NCBI RefSeq assembly: GCF_020164955.1
Contig: NZ_JAIUHG010000026.1
Coordinates: 1-64,000, forward strand
Direction of reading: 5' to 3'
Source of the DNA: Mesorhizobium sp. CA8
Lineage (GTDB): Bacteria > Pseudomonadota > Alphaproteobacteria > Rhizobiales > Rhizobiaceae
DNA length: 64,000 nucleotides
The position numbers were made by a program, and so were the translations under genes. The first letter of the stretch is position 1. Every line of letters begins with the position of its first letter. Positions 1 to 9,010 of the stretch are shown piece after piece. Under the pieces are notes generated by a model, which was given only the letters and a program-made list of their open reading frames with translations, did no database searches and was not told the origin of the DNA.

Positions 1-172
1 GCTTGTGATCGACCGACGTTATCCATTCGCGCCAGAGATAGGGCCAGTAGCCTTTCGCTGTTATCCAGACCAGCACCGCGGCGGCCGCCAGGAAGACGAC
101 CAGGGCTGCACCGAGCGGGATAGGCTGGTCGAAGGGAATTGCCGACCAGTCGAGCTTGCCGAGCATCGTCAT
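1..172 (-). CDS. cyoB: cytochrome bo3 ubiquinol oxidase subunit I, N-terminal part
   Basis: The first 57 codons of a protein that leaves the window at its left edge. The N-terminus ends in TSVDHK after an aromatic run (YWPYLWREW), the hallmark of CyoB just before its first conserved haem-copper oxidase helix, and one hydrophobic helix precedes it. CyoB is the catalytic subunit that reduces O2 to water using ubiquinol and pumps protons. Its ATG overlaps the stop of the upstream subunit II gene by 4 nt (ATGA), so the two are translationally coupled. The catalytic part is outside the window. Confidence 0.88.
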   Translation of the reverse strand, partial: MTMLGKLDWSAIPFDQPIPLGAALVVFLAAAAVLVWITAKGYWPYLWREWITSVDHK

Positions 173-1107
173 CCTCCTTCTTTGGGCGGGTTCGTCATGG
201 CCTTCGGCTGGGTTTTCGGGCTCACCTGCGGCTCGCTGGCGGCCGTTTCGGCAGGTCCCGGTCCGGGTGGCAGAGCCTGGCGCAGCACCGCATCGAACAA
301 GCCCGGTTCGACCTGGCCGAAGGCGGTAGGCGGCATGTTGATGCTTTGGCGGGCAAGCGCGCGATAGGCGTTGGCGTCCATTACGCCCTTGCCATGCAGG
401 GACGAAGCCCACGCGGCGAACGCATCCGCCGAGACCGCCCGCACGCGGAAATTCATGTCCGAGAAGCCGTCGCCGCTGAAATGCGCCGACAGGCCGAAAT
501 AGTCGCCTTCGCGGTCGGCCTGCAGATGCAATTCGGTCTGCATGCCGTTCATCACATAGACCATGCTGCCAAGCTGCGGCACGAAGAAGGTGTTCATCAC
601 GCTGGCCGAGGTCAGCCTGAAATGCACCGGAACACCGGCGGGGATGACCAGCTGGTTGACCGTTCCCACACCCTGGTCCGGATAGAGGAACAGCCATTTC
701 CAGTCGAGCGCCACCACCTGAACCTCCAGCGGGCGCTGGCCGGACTCGATCGGCCGGCGCGGGTCGAGGTGATGGGATCCGTAGTAGATAAGTCCGCCAA
801 GGAAGAGGATGGTGAGCGTCGGGATGGACCAGACGATCAGCTCGATGCGGCCGGAATAGGTGAATTCCGGATCATAACGCGCCCTGCGGTTCGTGGCGCG
901 GAACATCCAGGCAAAGGCAAGCAGCGCGACCAATGTCGGGATGACGATGACCAGCATCACGGCAAGCGAGTTCAAGAGGATGGTGCGGTTGCCGGCGCCG
1001 ATCGGTCCCTGCGGGTCGAGCACGCCGCCCGCGCAGCCGGGCAGGCCCGATATTACAGGCAACCAGATGAGCAGACGCAGTGATTCGGATCTACTGGGGA
1101 ACAACAC
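169..1107 (-). CDS. cyoA: cytochrome bo3 ubiquinol oxidase subunit II (lipoprotein)
   Basis: 312 residues, the normal length for CyoA. A signal peptide ends in a lipobox (LPGC, Cys25), so the protein should be lipidated in the inner membrane. Two transmembrane helices follow (about residues 43-67 and 88-108), then a periplasmic cupredoxin-like domain with the conserved DWKWLF and PVHFRLTS segments. The family lacks the CuA ligands because it takes electrons from quinol, not cytochrome c. The C-terminal 40 residues are a Pro/Ala-rich tail. The start codon is GTG with a weak ribosome site, so the start could be a few codons later. It is the first gene of a cyo operon continuing to the left; none of its usual partners lies to the right. 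Confidence 0.9.
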   Translation of the reverse strand: MLFPSRSESLRLLIWLPVISGLPGCAGGVLDPQGPIGAGNRTILLNSLAVMLVIVIPTLVALLAFAWMFRATNRRARYDPEFTYSGRIELIVWSIPTLTILFLGGLIYYGSHHLDPRRPIESGQRPLEVQVVALDWKWLFLYPDQGVGTVNQLVIPAGVPVHFRLTSASVMNTFFVPQLGSMVYVMNGMQTELHLQADREGDYFGLSAHFSGDGFSDMNFRVRAVSADAFAAWASSLHGKGVMDANAYRALARQSINMPPTAFGQVEPGLFDAVLRQALPPGPGPAETAASEPQVSPKTQPKAMTNPPKEGG

Positions 1108-1576
1108 AACGATTGGTCACGTGTTTGGGATAATGCGTGTCCGACGAAGCGCGCGTCGAAATCTCTGATCAAGTCTCCGAGCGCTGACGCTCTCGCTGCC
1201 GACGGCCGTACAACTCCCGGAGACACGCCCCAACTGCCACAGCGGGCGGTTGTTCCACTCCTTTGACGAGGTGCGGGCACTGAGGCGATCGGAAGGAAAG
1301 GCGGCTTTCGATGGCGATGCGATCGCGCGGCCCTAGCCGCTCTGATCGGCGGCATCACCGAGCGAGTGCCTTGACCGAGTGGTCTCAAGGCAATCTGCTA
1401 CATGGGTTAAGAGCGGGACCTATCGCAGTGGCCAGATCTGACCCTGAGTGGGGCTTGCAAGAAGCTCGAGCCAAGTGCTTTTGGCCCTGGTTGGAGAACT
1501 GGCGCCCGGCCTGTGGGCGTTGAGAGTCAGGCCCCGTAGTTCGTCACTGGCATGCCGACTAGCAGACGCGCCACTC
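1108..1576. other. intergenic region upstream of cyoA
   Basis: About 470 bases between the start of cyoA and the end of the AI-2E-family gene. It must contain the cyo promoter. I see no ORF with a recognisable product and no RNA gene. The few open frames here overlap each other and look like chance GC-rich frames. Confidence 0.5.
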
Positions 1577-3610
1577 TCACTTCCCGGCAGCCTGCAGTTG
1601 CTTCCGGCGCACCGGCTGGCGGCGGCGGTGGGTGGTTCTGAGCGGGACCGCCGGTTTGGCGGATAGGGCGCCGGTTACGGCGCCAACCATGTCGAAAGCG
1701 ACGAAATCGGCGTTGAGCGTGCTGGCGAGCTCGGCCGCGGCCTTGCCATCGCCATTGCCGCCTTCCGACCAGAAAACAATGCCGACGCGCAGCTTCGGTT
1801 CAAGGCGCTTCAGCCGGCGCACCATGAAGCGCGCGTGCTGGGTGGACTGGCGGTTGAGGAAGCCGATGAGGACGGCGTTGGTGGGCTTCAGGTCGAGGCG
1901 GCGGATAGCCGAAGGCTCGAGGTCTGCGAAGCTCGCCTTCGACACCGAGGCGCCTTGTACTTCCAGCACCTGCGCCAGCATGGCGGCGGCCGCATCGTCG
2001 AGCTCGCCGCGCCCGCCGGCGCAGAGAACCGCCATGCCGGAGCCGTCCGGCAGGTCGATGTCTTCCTCCTCGTGGTCTTCCCCGGAAGGCTTGCTTTCGG
2101 CAGCCTTCTTATCAAGCACCTTCTTCTCGGCCGTCTTCTTGTCTGTTGCCTTCACGTGCGCCTCAGCCACCTGCTCTTCCTCTTCCTCCTCAGCCTCCTG
2201 CTGGGCGCTGTCGTCGAGATTGGCGACCAGCGTCTTCGCGCTGTCGGCAACCTGCCTGCGCTGCTCGTCATCCATGACGCCGCGCCCCCGGTCCTGCTCG
2301 CCAAGCAGAAGCGCGGGGATGGCGACCTGATCATAGAACTGGAACAAATATTTTTCCTCAAGCATCTCCTCGGCATGATCGGTCGCCTCATCGGGATCCC
2401 CGGCCAGCAGCCGCTGGTAGAGTCGAGCATGCGGCTCCAGCACCGGTTCGTTACCGAACAGCACGTCGAGGAACTCGAATTGCGGCACATGCCGCCCGAG
2501 CACCACCAGGCAGACAGTGAGCGGCGTCGACAGCACCAGGCCAATCGGCCCCCACAGCCAGGTCCAGAAAATCGCGGCCACGATGATTGCCAACGGCGAC
2601 AGACCGGTATGCGAGCCATAGAGCCACGGCTCGATGACATTGCCGGTGATGAGCTCCACGACGATGAAAAGCGCGACGGTCCACAAAAGCAGCGACCAGC
2701 CGGGCGCCACCGCCAGCGCCAGGAACAGCGGCAGCAGCGCGCCTACGATCGGCCCAATATACGGCACGAAGCGCAGCGCGAGCGCCAGGAGGCCCCAGAG
2801 CACTGCGTTGGGAATGCCAAGCACCCATAGCCCGACGGTGATGGGCACCGCGTAGACGGTGTTCACCACCAACTGCATCAGCAGATACTGGCCGACGCGC
2901 TTGCCGGCGTCTTGCAGGGCCTGCGTGGTGCGATGGAGGTCGCCATAGCCGACGAGGCGGATGAAGCGGTCGCGCAAATCCTCCCGCTCCATCAGCATGA
3001 AGATGACGACGATGATCACCAGGCCGGCGGAAGCCAGGGGGCTGATCAGCGGCCCAATCAGGTTCTGCAGCACTTCCAGGGGCTTCTCATGTGCGACGAC
3101 CTCGACCGGAATCGGATCGCGCGTCGGCGCTTGGGCGGCGGAAGGCAGCTGCGGTTCCTGACGGTCGATCTCCTGGCCGACGCGCTCGATGACGCCACTG
3201 AGGCGCGAGACGATCCCCCCGCCGAGGCCGCTTTCCTTCAAAGCGCGCACCTTGGTCAGGATGTTGATCTGGTAGACCGGGATGTTCTGCGCGAGATCGC
3301 TGACCTGGGTGGCGACGATGAAGGCGAACAGCGACAGCGCGGCAAAGGCCCCCGCCACACTGGCGATGACGGCGACGATGCGAGGGACGCCGGCGCGCTT
3401 CAGCCAGGACACGACCGGCGCGATGGCGAAGGTCAAGAGCAGCGCGACCGCGATCGGCAGAAACACCTCGCGCCCGAAATAAAGTGCGGCGACAATGGTG
3501 ACGACGCTCGCCACTGTCGGCAACACCGTGCGCGGATGCCCTCTGGAAGCGGCGAGCAGGCTCGCCAGCCTCGGCTCCGACACTCCATTACTACGATTGG
3601 CCGCCACCAC
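1577..3610 (-). CDS. AI-2E family transporter (PerM/UPF0118) with charged linker and C-terminal soluble domain
   Basis: The first about 400 residues carry the AI-2E/PerM fold: many hydrophobic helices, the PYIGPIVGALLP motif and the VIEPWLYG motif. Members export small molecules or exchange ions; the substrate here is unknown. After the membrane part comes a cytosolic stretch, then a very charged linker (runs of Glu followed by Lys/Ala repeats), then about 130 residues that read like a Rossmann-type domain (VLIGFLNR, VGIVFWSEGG). That tail is not part of the basic family. The open frame extends to 3808, but those extra 66 residues look non-native and contain no membrane signal. I place the start at the GTG at 3610, five bases after a GGAG in the mRNA, giving 677 residues. 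It is monocistronic, with inverted repeats just upstream. Confidence 0.82.
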   Translation of the reverse strand: MVAANRSNGVSEPRLASLLAASRGHPRTVLPTVASVVTIVAALYFGREVFLPIAVALLLTFAIAPVVSWLKRAGVPRIVAVIASVAGAFAALSLFAFIVATQVSDLAQNIPVYQINILTKVRALKESGLGGGIVSRLSGVIERVGQEIDRQEPQLPSAAQAPTRDPIPVEVVAHEKPLEVLQNLIGPLISPLASAGLVIIVVIFMLMEREDLRDRFIRLVGYGDLHRTTQALQDAGKRVGQYLLMQLVVNTVYAVPITVGLWVLGIPNAVLWGLLALALRFVPYIGPIVGALLPLFLALAVAPGWSLLLWTVALFIVVELITGNVIEPWLYGSHTGLSPLAIIVAAIFWTWLWGPIGLVLSTPLTVCLVVLGRHVPQFEFLDVLFGNEPVLEPHARLYQRLLAGDPDEATDHAEEMLEEKYLFQFYDQVAIPALLLGEQDRGRGVMDDEQRRQVADSAKTLVANLDDSAQQEAEEEEEEQVAEAHVKATDKKTAEKKVLDKKAAESKPSGEDHEEEDIDLPDGSGMAVLCAGGRGELDDAAAAMLAQVLEVQGASVSKASFADLEPSAIRRLDLKPTNAVLIGFLNRQSTQHARFMVRRLKRLEPKLRVGIVFWSEGGNGDGKAAAELASTLNADFVAFDMVGAVTGALSAKPAVPLRTTHRRRQPVRRKQLQAAGK

Positions 3611-3732
3611 CGAGACTCCATATTGCCTGGTAATGATCCGATATGTTCGCCGCGTGCAACGCGCCGTGGCCCGGTGGGTTGCAGATGCGCTAATAAATAG
3701 CTCGGGACACGGTTTTATGCGGAGGAAGGATT

Positions 3733-3787
3733 TTGCCGGATCTAGGCCCCCCGGCAAGGTGGAGTCCGAAATGACACAATTTCGGAC
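3733..3787. repeat. two adjacent inverted repeats upstream of the AI-2E-family gene
   Basis: Arm pair one is TTGCCGG (3733-3739) with CCGGCAA (3751-3757). Arm pair two is GTCCGAAAT (3764-3772) with ATTTCGGAC (3779-3787), a perfect 9-bp repeat with a 6-base loop. They lie about 125-180 bases upstream of the proposed AI-2E start and 110 bases past the end of the small gene on the right. They could be an operator pair or part of a leader or terminator; no T-run follows the second hairpin on either strand. Confidence 0.45.
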
Positions 3788-3868
3788 GAAGCGTTCGCGC
3801 AGCGCCAACGGCTTTTGGTGCCGGCACGGAAGCAGCCCTGAGCAGTCTCAAGCCGCGATCTGCTAAAG

Positions 3869-3892
3869 GAACCCGCTTCTGCGGGGTTCTCT
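3869..3892 (-). terminator. probable rho-independent terminator of the small Lys/Ala-rich gene
   Basis: On the minus strand a hairpin of GAACC(C)CGC, loop AGAA, GCGGGTTC starts 8 bases after the stop codon at 3897 and is followed by CTTTAGC. The stem is strong with one bulged base, but the T-run is short. Confidence 0.55.
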
Positions 3893-3896
3893 TCGG

Positions 3897-4115
3897 TCAG
3901 TCGACTGCCTTCTTCTTGTCCGGCGCTTTCGGCTGCCCTGACTTGCTCTTTGAGGCAGCGCCTTTCGAGTGGGCCGACATCGCCGGAGCTGCACCAGTCT
4001 TCTTCGCTGCTGACGACTTGGCGGCGGTCTTCTTCGGCGCAGCCTTTCTTGCACGCGCCTTTTTCGGCTCCTCCTTCGACGAGAAAATGCCGGTGATGCT
4101 CTCAATGATGGACAT
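3897..4115 (-). CDS. small Lys/Ala-rich basic protein (histone H1-like composition)
   Basis: 72 residues. A short non-basic head (MSIIESITGIFSS) is followed by a tail almost wholly of Lys, Ala, Ser, Pro and Arg, with KKTAAK and KKTGAA blocks like those of bacterial H1-like or AlgP-like proteins. Such tails usually bind nucleic acid or lie disordered; the real role is unknown. GAGGG sits 7 bases before the ATG and a hairpin terminator follows the stop, which supports a real gene. The overlapping opposite-strand frame (3916-4479) has no recognisable content. Confidence 0.65.
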   Translation of the reverse strand: MSIIESITGIFSSKEEPKKARARKAAPKKTAAKSSAAKKTGAAPAMSAHSKGAASKSKSGQPKAPDKKKAVD

Positions 4116-4896
4116 TGGCAGGCCCTCGGTTGAATTAGTCCAACAATGCCGGCCCCCTGAAATTGTTCCGTTGTCGAGTCAGCTACTGCTAATAGGACAG
4201 ATTCACTCCATGCTGTTGAATTTGAACCCGAGTGATTTGGTGCACATGTGTAAGCCCGTGGGCAGGGGCGAGCTTACTTCATCCAGCCTATGGAACCGAA
4301 GCTCTTCAGGAGTCCTCCGAAGGGCGACCTTTGGCTTCAAGAGTCAAACAGCACGGCTACTGAACGCAGGTGATCAAACGATCGCGACGGCACCCGGCGG
4401 CGCCGCGCGATCCTCCACGTTGATGCCACCCGAACATCGGATCCAGTTCAGCGAGGCCATGCCGGGCACCGGCGACTGAGTGTTCCACCGGGTCGACGTG
4501 ACCGGCGTGAAGGCATGGTGTCGAAGGAAGACGAGCGAAACTGCGCCGCGCCTCGGTGAAACGCCCGTGAAAGGATAGCAAGGCCGCTACAGCTTATGGC
4601 AGCCGTGGCAACTTGGAAGAGGAGGACCTCCGTTGCTCGAGGCCGCGTGCGCGACATGGCTGGAATGCGCTCCCTCCGACACCGTGGCCTTTCAATCATG
4701 GCTTCCTTCCTGCGGAGCTGAGTTAACGTCAGTGCCCAAGTCGAAGCTGCGCACGACGACGGCGCCTTACGTACATCCCCCGCCGTAGCTTCTTGATTGG
4801 TCAATTGGGGAACATCCGTCGGAATCACTGGTTAGTCGCAGCAGAATCCTGGGGCGTGCTGCCAGCACGCGCATCCCTCTCCGAAATGGTGTTTCG
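4116..4896. other. intergenic region without recognisable gene
   Basis: About 780 bases between two small genes that point away from each other. It should hold both promoters. A minus-strand frame at 4448-4828 (126 codons) is open but Arg/Ser-rich, lacks a ribosome site and resembles nothing I know. I see no tRNA or repeat. Confidence 0.4.
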
Positions 4897-5253
4897 ATGG
4901 CCGATGACATCCCCGAAAAGAAAGCGCGCCAGGGTGGCCGCGGACTTCCGGTCCTTGCCGTTCTCATCTGTGGGCTGGTGCTGGCGATCATCGCGTGGGG
5001 CATTGCAGAGATGTATGGTGAGCAGGCAAAGACGCCTGCAACCCAGGAAAAGCCGGCGCCGCAGGAGAATGGTCAGGCGCCCTCGACCGCCAGTCCGAAT
5101 CCCGCGGAAGCTGATCCGGCAAAGTCCAAAGCCGATAATATGAACGTCGCCCCCGTCGACCGGAATCCACAGGTGGACAGGGACCCAACGCCTCGATCCA
5201 GCACAGGCGGCGACCAACCGGGCAAGCAACCGTCACAGCCCGCCTCGCAGTAG
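4897..5253 (+). CDS. small single-pass membrane protein with Pro/Ala/Gln-rich tail
   Basis: 118 residues: a short charged N-terminus, one clear transmembrane helix (about residues 17-38), then about 80 residues of low-complexity Pro/Ala/Gln/Asn sequence. The positive residues before the helix suggest a cytoplasmic N-terminus with the tail in the periplasm. Function unknown; such proteins are common in rhizobia. The ribosome site is weak. The gene stands alone and converges on the Mfd-like gene. Confidence 0.6.
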   Translation: MADDIPEKKARQGGRGLPVLAVLICGLVLAIIAWGIAEMYGEQAKTPATQEKPAPQENGQAPSTASPNPAEADPAKSKADNMNVAPVDRNPQVDRDPTPRSSTGGDQPGKQPSQPASQ

Positions 5254-5352
5254 CTCACTCGGCCAATGCCTCAATGGTTGCTCAGTCAGCGCCGTGCCGT
5301 GGAAACCATTTCCGACAGCCTAACAGAGCGTCGATTCTGGCATGCAAAGCGG

Positions 5353-8300
5353 TCAAGCGATCCGGTCCAGAAGGCTTTCAACTGCGGCCAGCCTCTCCTC
5401 TCGCACATCGGTGCCGTGGTCAAGAATGAGCCGATGGGCCGACCATCGGAGCGGATCGTTTTTCCCAATTTTGAGGCGCTTCTGCAGCTCTGCCGCGTGC
5501 TCGGCAGGAAGTCTCAGCGCAACCCCCTTGGGTCCGCCATCGATTTTGCTAATTCCAAGCATCGTCGCGCGAATTCGAAGCGACGCAAGGGCGAAGCCTG
5601 TCTCGAGCGAAGACGGGATCGGCCCAAACCGATCGCTGAATTCCTCACGAGTTTGGGCGAGCGCAACTTCGCTTTCGGCCCTATCGAGCGCGGCGGCTAA
5701 CTCGATCCGCAGTTCGGGATGGGGGATGTAGTCAATCGGAATGGCGGGAGTAAAGCCAAGGTCAATTTCAGCGCGGTTCGCTGCTTCTGTTCTTTCGCCT
5801 CGAACTTTGGCAAGAGCACGCTCGAGCAGGCTTCGATAGAGCGACAAACCGATTGCATAAAGGTGTCCGGCTTGCTCTTTGCCTAGCAAGTCGCCGGCAC
5901 CGCGGATGTCGAGGTCGCGAGTGCTGATGTCAAACCCCGAGCCGAGGGCATTGAACTGCTCCAACGCCTGGAACCGACGTCGCGCACCCTCGGACACGTC
6001 AGCGCCGGGTTCTAGCGCCATCAGCATGTTTGCCCGGCGAGAGCCACGTCCCACGCGACCCCGTAGCTGATGGAGCTGGGCAAGGCCAAACCGCTCGGGC
6101 TTATAAACGATGATTGTGTTGGCTCCTGGAACATTGAGGCCGCTCTCAACTATGTTGGTTGCCAACAATATGTCGCCCTTGCCCGCAGCAAAGTCGAGCA
6201 TCGCACGATCGATTTTCGCACCTGACATGTCGCCATGAAGAACCGTGAGTGAGAGCTCGGGGACCATGTCGTTGATGCGTCTGGAAAGCGGAGCGAGGTC
6301 CTCGATGCGCGGGCACACAATCAAGCTTTGCCCGCTCCGCTCTTTTTCAGCGCGCAGCGCTTTTCGCACGATTTCGGTTTCGAACGTCACCGTCGCTGTC
6401 CGTATCGGGCGACGTCTTACCGGTGGCGTGGTGATGACACTCAAATCCATGAGCCCCACGAAGCCTGCTTGTAGCGTCCTCGGAATGGGCGTTGCTGTCA
6501 TCGAAAGGACGTGCTGTCCTCGGGCCAGATCGCGCATCGCCTTCTTGTGGCGCATCCCAAATCTCTGCTCTTCATCGATCACGACGAGTGACAGATCCTT
6601 AAACCGGACGTCCTTGGCGCAGATGGCATGGGTAGCCACAAGAATTCGGACTGAGCCCTCCGCTAGGCTGGCTTTCGTTCGGCGGGTCTCGGACACGGTT
6701 TGCAGGCGAGACAGCATTGCAACCTCGATGCCATGTCGCCTGAAACGCCTTCTGAACAGCTCGAAGTGCTGGCGGGCAAGGACCGTGGTCGGAGCGACCA
6801 GCGCCGCCTGCCGCCCCGAGAAGACCGCAGCGGCTACGGCGCGCACGGCGATCTCGGTCTTGCCGAAACCGACATCTCCGCAAAGAAGCCGGTTCATCGG
6901 CCGGCCGGAGGCGAGGTCCGTGGCGATGGCGGCAGAGGCATCGGCTTGCCCCAGGGTCAGATCGTATGGAAAGCCGGCGCAGAGGCGTTCAAATTGTACC
7001 CGGTCGGGGTTGAGCGGCGTGGCCCGGCGTAGGTCGCGCTCGCCGAGCATTCGCACCATCCGTTTGGCCGTTTGCTCGATCCTCGCCACTGTCTTGTCGC
7101 GGCGTTGTCTCCAGGCGTCACCCTTGAGGCGGTCAAGCGTGACTTCCGTTTCGGCGCCGCCATACCGCCACAGCTTCCCGATTTCCCGCAGCGGGACCAG
7201 CAGGACGGCGTCATCGGCGTAACGCAGGCGCAGCGCTTCATCATCTCCGATTGCGGGCTCAAGCCCTTCCAGAATGCCGATGCCGTGTTCGAAATGAACC
7301 ACCACGTCGCCGAAGCGAAGCTGGGCGTCCGGGTAGTGCGATAAATCATTCCGAGGCTGGTGAACTGGGAGTGCCTGTCCAGCAAGATCTCTCAGCGCGA
7401 CACAAAGAAGCATGTCCTCACGATCAACAAAGCCATGCTCGATTGGGGCTACATACAAGCACGCAGATGGCGCTGTGCACACGGCCTCCCAATCGTCCTG
7501 GGGAGCTAGCGGCAACGCCAAGGCGCGTTCGACACGCCGCCTCCACAGCTGCAGCACATGTCCGGCCGGTCCGATGAGAACGACCCGCAATCCCTCTGCG
7601 ATCAGATTTTCCGCAAAAGATCGCAAGGCACCAGCAGCATCGGCTTCTCGGGCGAAAACGGGTATTTGCGTCTTTGCGTCGGGATCGTTCAGCACCTCAG
7701 CGGCGATCTTGCTGGAGATGGATTCCCACTCATCCCGGGAGAGGAAGTCGGACATGTTCTCGCCATCTTCCTGCAGCGCTGAGATGGCATCCAGACCCCG
7801 CTGATTGGCGCCACGCTCGGCGATCACCTCGGCATCATCGAGATAGTCGAAAAGGGTCTCGCCCGGCCGGGTGAGACCATCCGGCGACGTGCCGTGGACC
7901 GGGACCGATTCCGACGCCGGATCCACGATGAGGTGCCTGGCTTCCGCGACTGAGCGCTGCGACAAAGGATCATAGGAGCGGATCGAGATGATAGTGCTGT
8001 TCTCTATTTCGATGCGGCAGGGGCGAGGCGAGGCGGCAGGGAACACCTCTATCACGCGGCCACGGATCGCTGCTTCGCCGGGCTCGTCGACGCGGTCGTC
8101 GAATACGTATCCGATTTCTTGCAGCCTATCCTGAACATCCTCTGCGACCACCTCGTCGCCGGCTTGGAATTCGAGGTGAACGTTATTCCAGATGTCACGA
8201 GGAGGGACACGGCGCAAAAGTGCCTCAGGTGTACTGACGAGCACGCGCGGCCGCTTGTCTCGATCCAACAGCCATCGCAGGACGCTCATGCGCCGTCCAA

Positions 8301-8565
8301 CCGCTTCCGCGCTCGCCGGAATAGCGTCAGCTGCTGAACCATCCCAACGCGGATAAAACGCAGCCGCCAACTCGCCGGCCATCGTCTTGAGGATTGTTGT
8401 TAGCTGCTCGGCTCTGCGGGTGTCTTGTGCGATATAAAGGATCGGTGCAACGCACGTGCGGATGCGGCGGTGCGTCATTGCTGCCACAGCGCCCACTGGG
8501 TTCAACGGTGTCATGTCGGCACTGATCTCCTTGCGGTGCACGCGCGCTACTTCGCTCTCCGACAT
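5353..8565 (-). CDS. mfd: Mfd-like transcription-repair coupling factor (superfamily 2 translocase)
   Basis: Mfd displaces RNA polymerase stalled at DNA lesions and recruits UvrA. Visible in order (numbering from the frame opening at 8730): a degenerate UvrB-like module with STPEALLRRVPPR; the polymerase-interaction domain (residues 470-545, GDVVVHFEHGIGILEGL); the motor with Walker A GDVGFGKTE (about 618-626), DEEQ box (719-722), SMTATPIPRTL, and the second RecA lobe with QLRGRVGRG; then the C-terminal regulatory domain. The frame opens at a GTG at 8730, but similarity begins only around residue 75. I use the ATG at 8565; the ATG at 8514 has an AAGGAG 12 bases upstream and is also possible. 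The product is about 1070 residues, somewhat shorter than typical Mfd, so it may be a second, accessory Mfd. The symbol reflects the family only. Confidence 0.85.
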   Translation of the reverse strand: MSESEVARVHRKEISADMTPLNPVGAVAAMTHRRIRTCVAPILYIAQDTRRAEQLTTILKTMAGELAAAFYPRWDGSAADAIPASAEAVGRRMSVLRWLLDRDKRPRVLVSTPEALLRRVPPRDIWNNVHLEFQAGDEVVAEDVQDRLQEIGYVFDDRVDEPGEAAIRGRVIEVFPAASPRPCRIEIENSTIISIRSYDPLSQRSVAEARHLIVDPASESVPVHGTSPDGLTRPGETLFDYLDDAEVIAERGANQRGLDAISALQEDGENMSDFLSRDEWESISSKIAAEVLNDPDAKTQIPVFAREADAAGALRSFAENLIAEGLRVVLIGPAGHVLQLWRRRVERALALPLAPQDDWEAVCTAPSACLYVAPIEHGFVDREDMLLCVALRDLAGQALPVHQPRNDLSHYPDAQLRFGDVVVHFEHGIGILEGLEPAIGDDEALRLRYADDAVLLVPLREIGKLWRYGGAETEVTLDRLKGDAWRQRRDKTVARIEQTAKRMVRMLGERDLRRATPLNPDRVQFERLCAGFPYDLTLGQADASAAIATDLASGRPMNRLLCGDVGFGKTEIAVRAVAAAVFSGRQAALVAPTTVLARQHFELFRRRFRRHGIEVAMLSRLQTVSETRRTKASLAEGSVRILVATHAICAKDVRFKDLSLVVIDEEQRFGMRHKKAMRDLARGQHVLSMTATPIPRTLQAGFVGLMDLSVITTPPVRRRPIRTATVTFETEIVRKALRAEKERSGQSLIVCPRIEDLAPLSRRINDMVPELSLTVLHGDMSGAKIDRAMLDFAAGKGDILLATNIVESGLNVPGANTIIVYKPERFGLAQLHQLRGRVGRGSRRANMLMALEPGADVSEGARRRFQALEQFNALGSGFDISTRDLDIRGAGDLLGKEQAGHLYAIGLSLYRSLLERALAKVRGERTEAANRAEIDLGFTPAIPIDYIPHPELRIELAAALDRAESEVALAQTREEFSDRFGPIPSSLETGFALASLRIRATMLGISKIDGGPKGVALRLPAEHAAELQKRLKIGKNDPLRWSAHRLILDHGTDVREERLAAVESLLDRIA

Positions 8566-8758
8566 CCTGGCCAGGGGGACACTCGCCAGCGCGGCCGGCT
8601 GGACTTTTTCGCCGGCGAGTCGTCGGGTCTCCGGCCGAGATAATGTTTCCCCTTTGGCATTCGAAATGCCTGAAGCAAGATCACCTGCTGCGCTCCCCGG
8701 TAGAGATCGAACCCCCGATTGAACAAGCACGCCCTCTCGATCCGCACAGAGAAGCCAT

Positions 8759-9010
8759 CTAACCGCCGTTGCGGCGACGGGATGTCTGCCGCCCGCTTCG
8801 CATTTTCAAGGCATTACGGAAGGCTTGGGCACCCACCTCGCAACCATGTTTCGAAGGCCCATTCGAGCCGATTACGATCTTCGCCTGCTCGATGGTCAAA
8901 CCAAACATCTTTGCAAGCTCGGCTGGGCGATAGGTATCGCTCCAGCTCTCAATTGATTGGTCATTTGGGTCCGCTGGATGGGTCTGCTCCCGCTCAACGT
9001 GGGTCGGCAA
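8759..9010 (-). CDS. small hypothetical protein with a helical UBA-like motif
   Basis: The convincing part is AELAKMFGLTIEQAKIVIG in the middle, a helix-turn-helix-like or UBA-like pattern seen in small rhizobial proteins, followed by a basic tail. The frame is open to 9211, but no good ATG lies in it. TTG at 9010 is one choice, giving 83 residues. An ATG out of frame at about 8973 hints that a frameshift may have separated the start from the body. Function unknown. Confidence 0.35.
   Translation of the reverse strand: MPTHVEREQTHPADPNDQSIESWSDTYRPAELAKMFGLTIEQAKIVIGSNGPSKHGCEVGAQAFRNALKMRSGRQTSRRRNGG

Noticed and set aside
8685..8735. A tRNA-like 3' end (GGTTCGATC with a GGGGAGC-like acceptor strand) on the minus strand just before the Mfd-like gene
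   Set aside because: The T-stem does not pair properly and no anticodon or D-arm can be found in the neighbouring bases.
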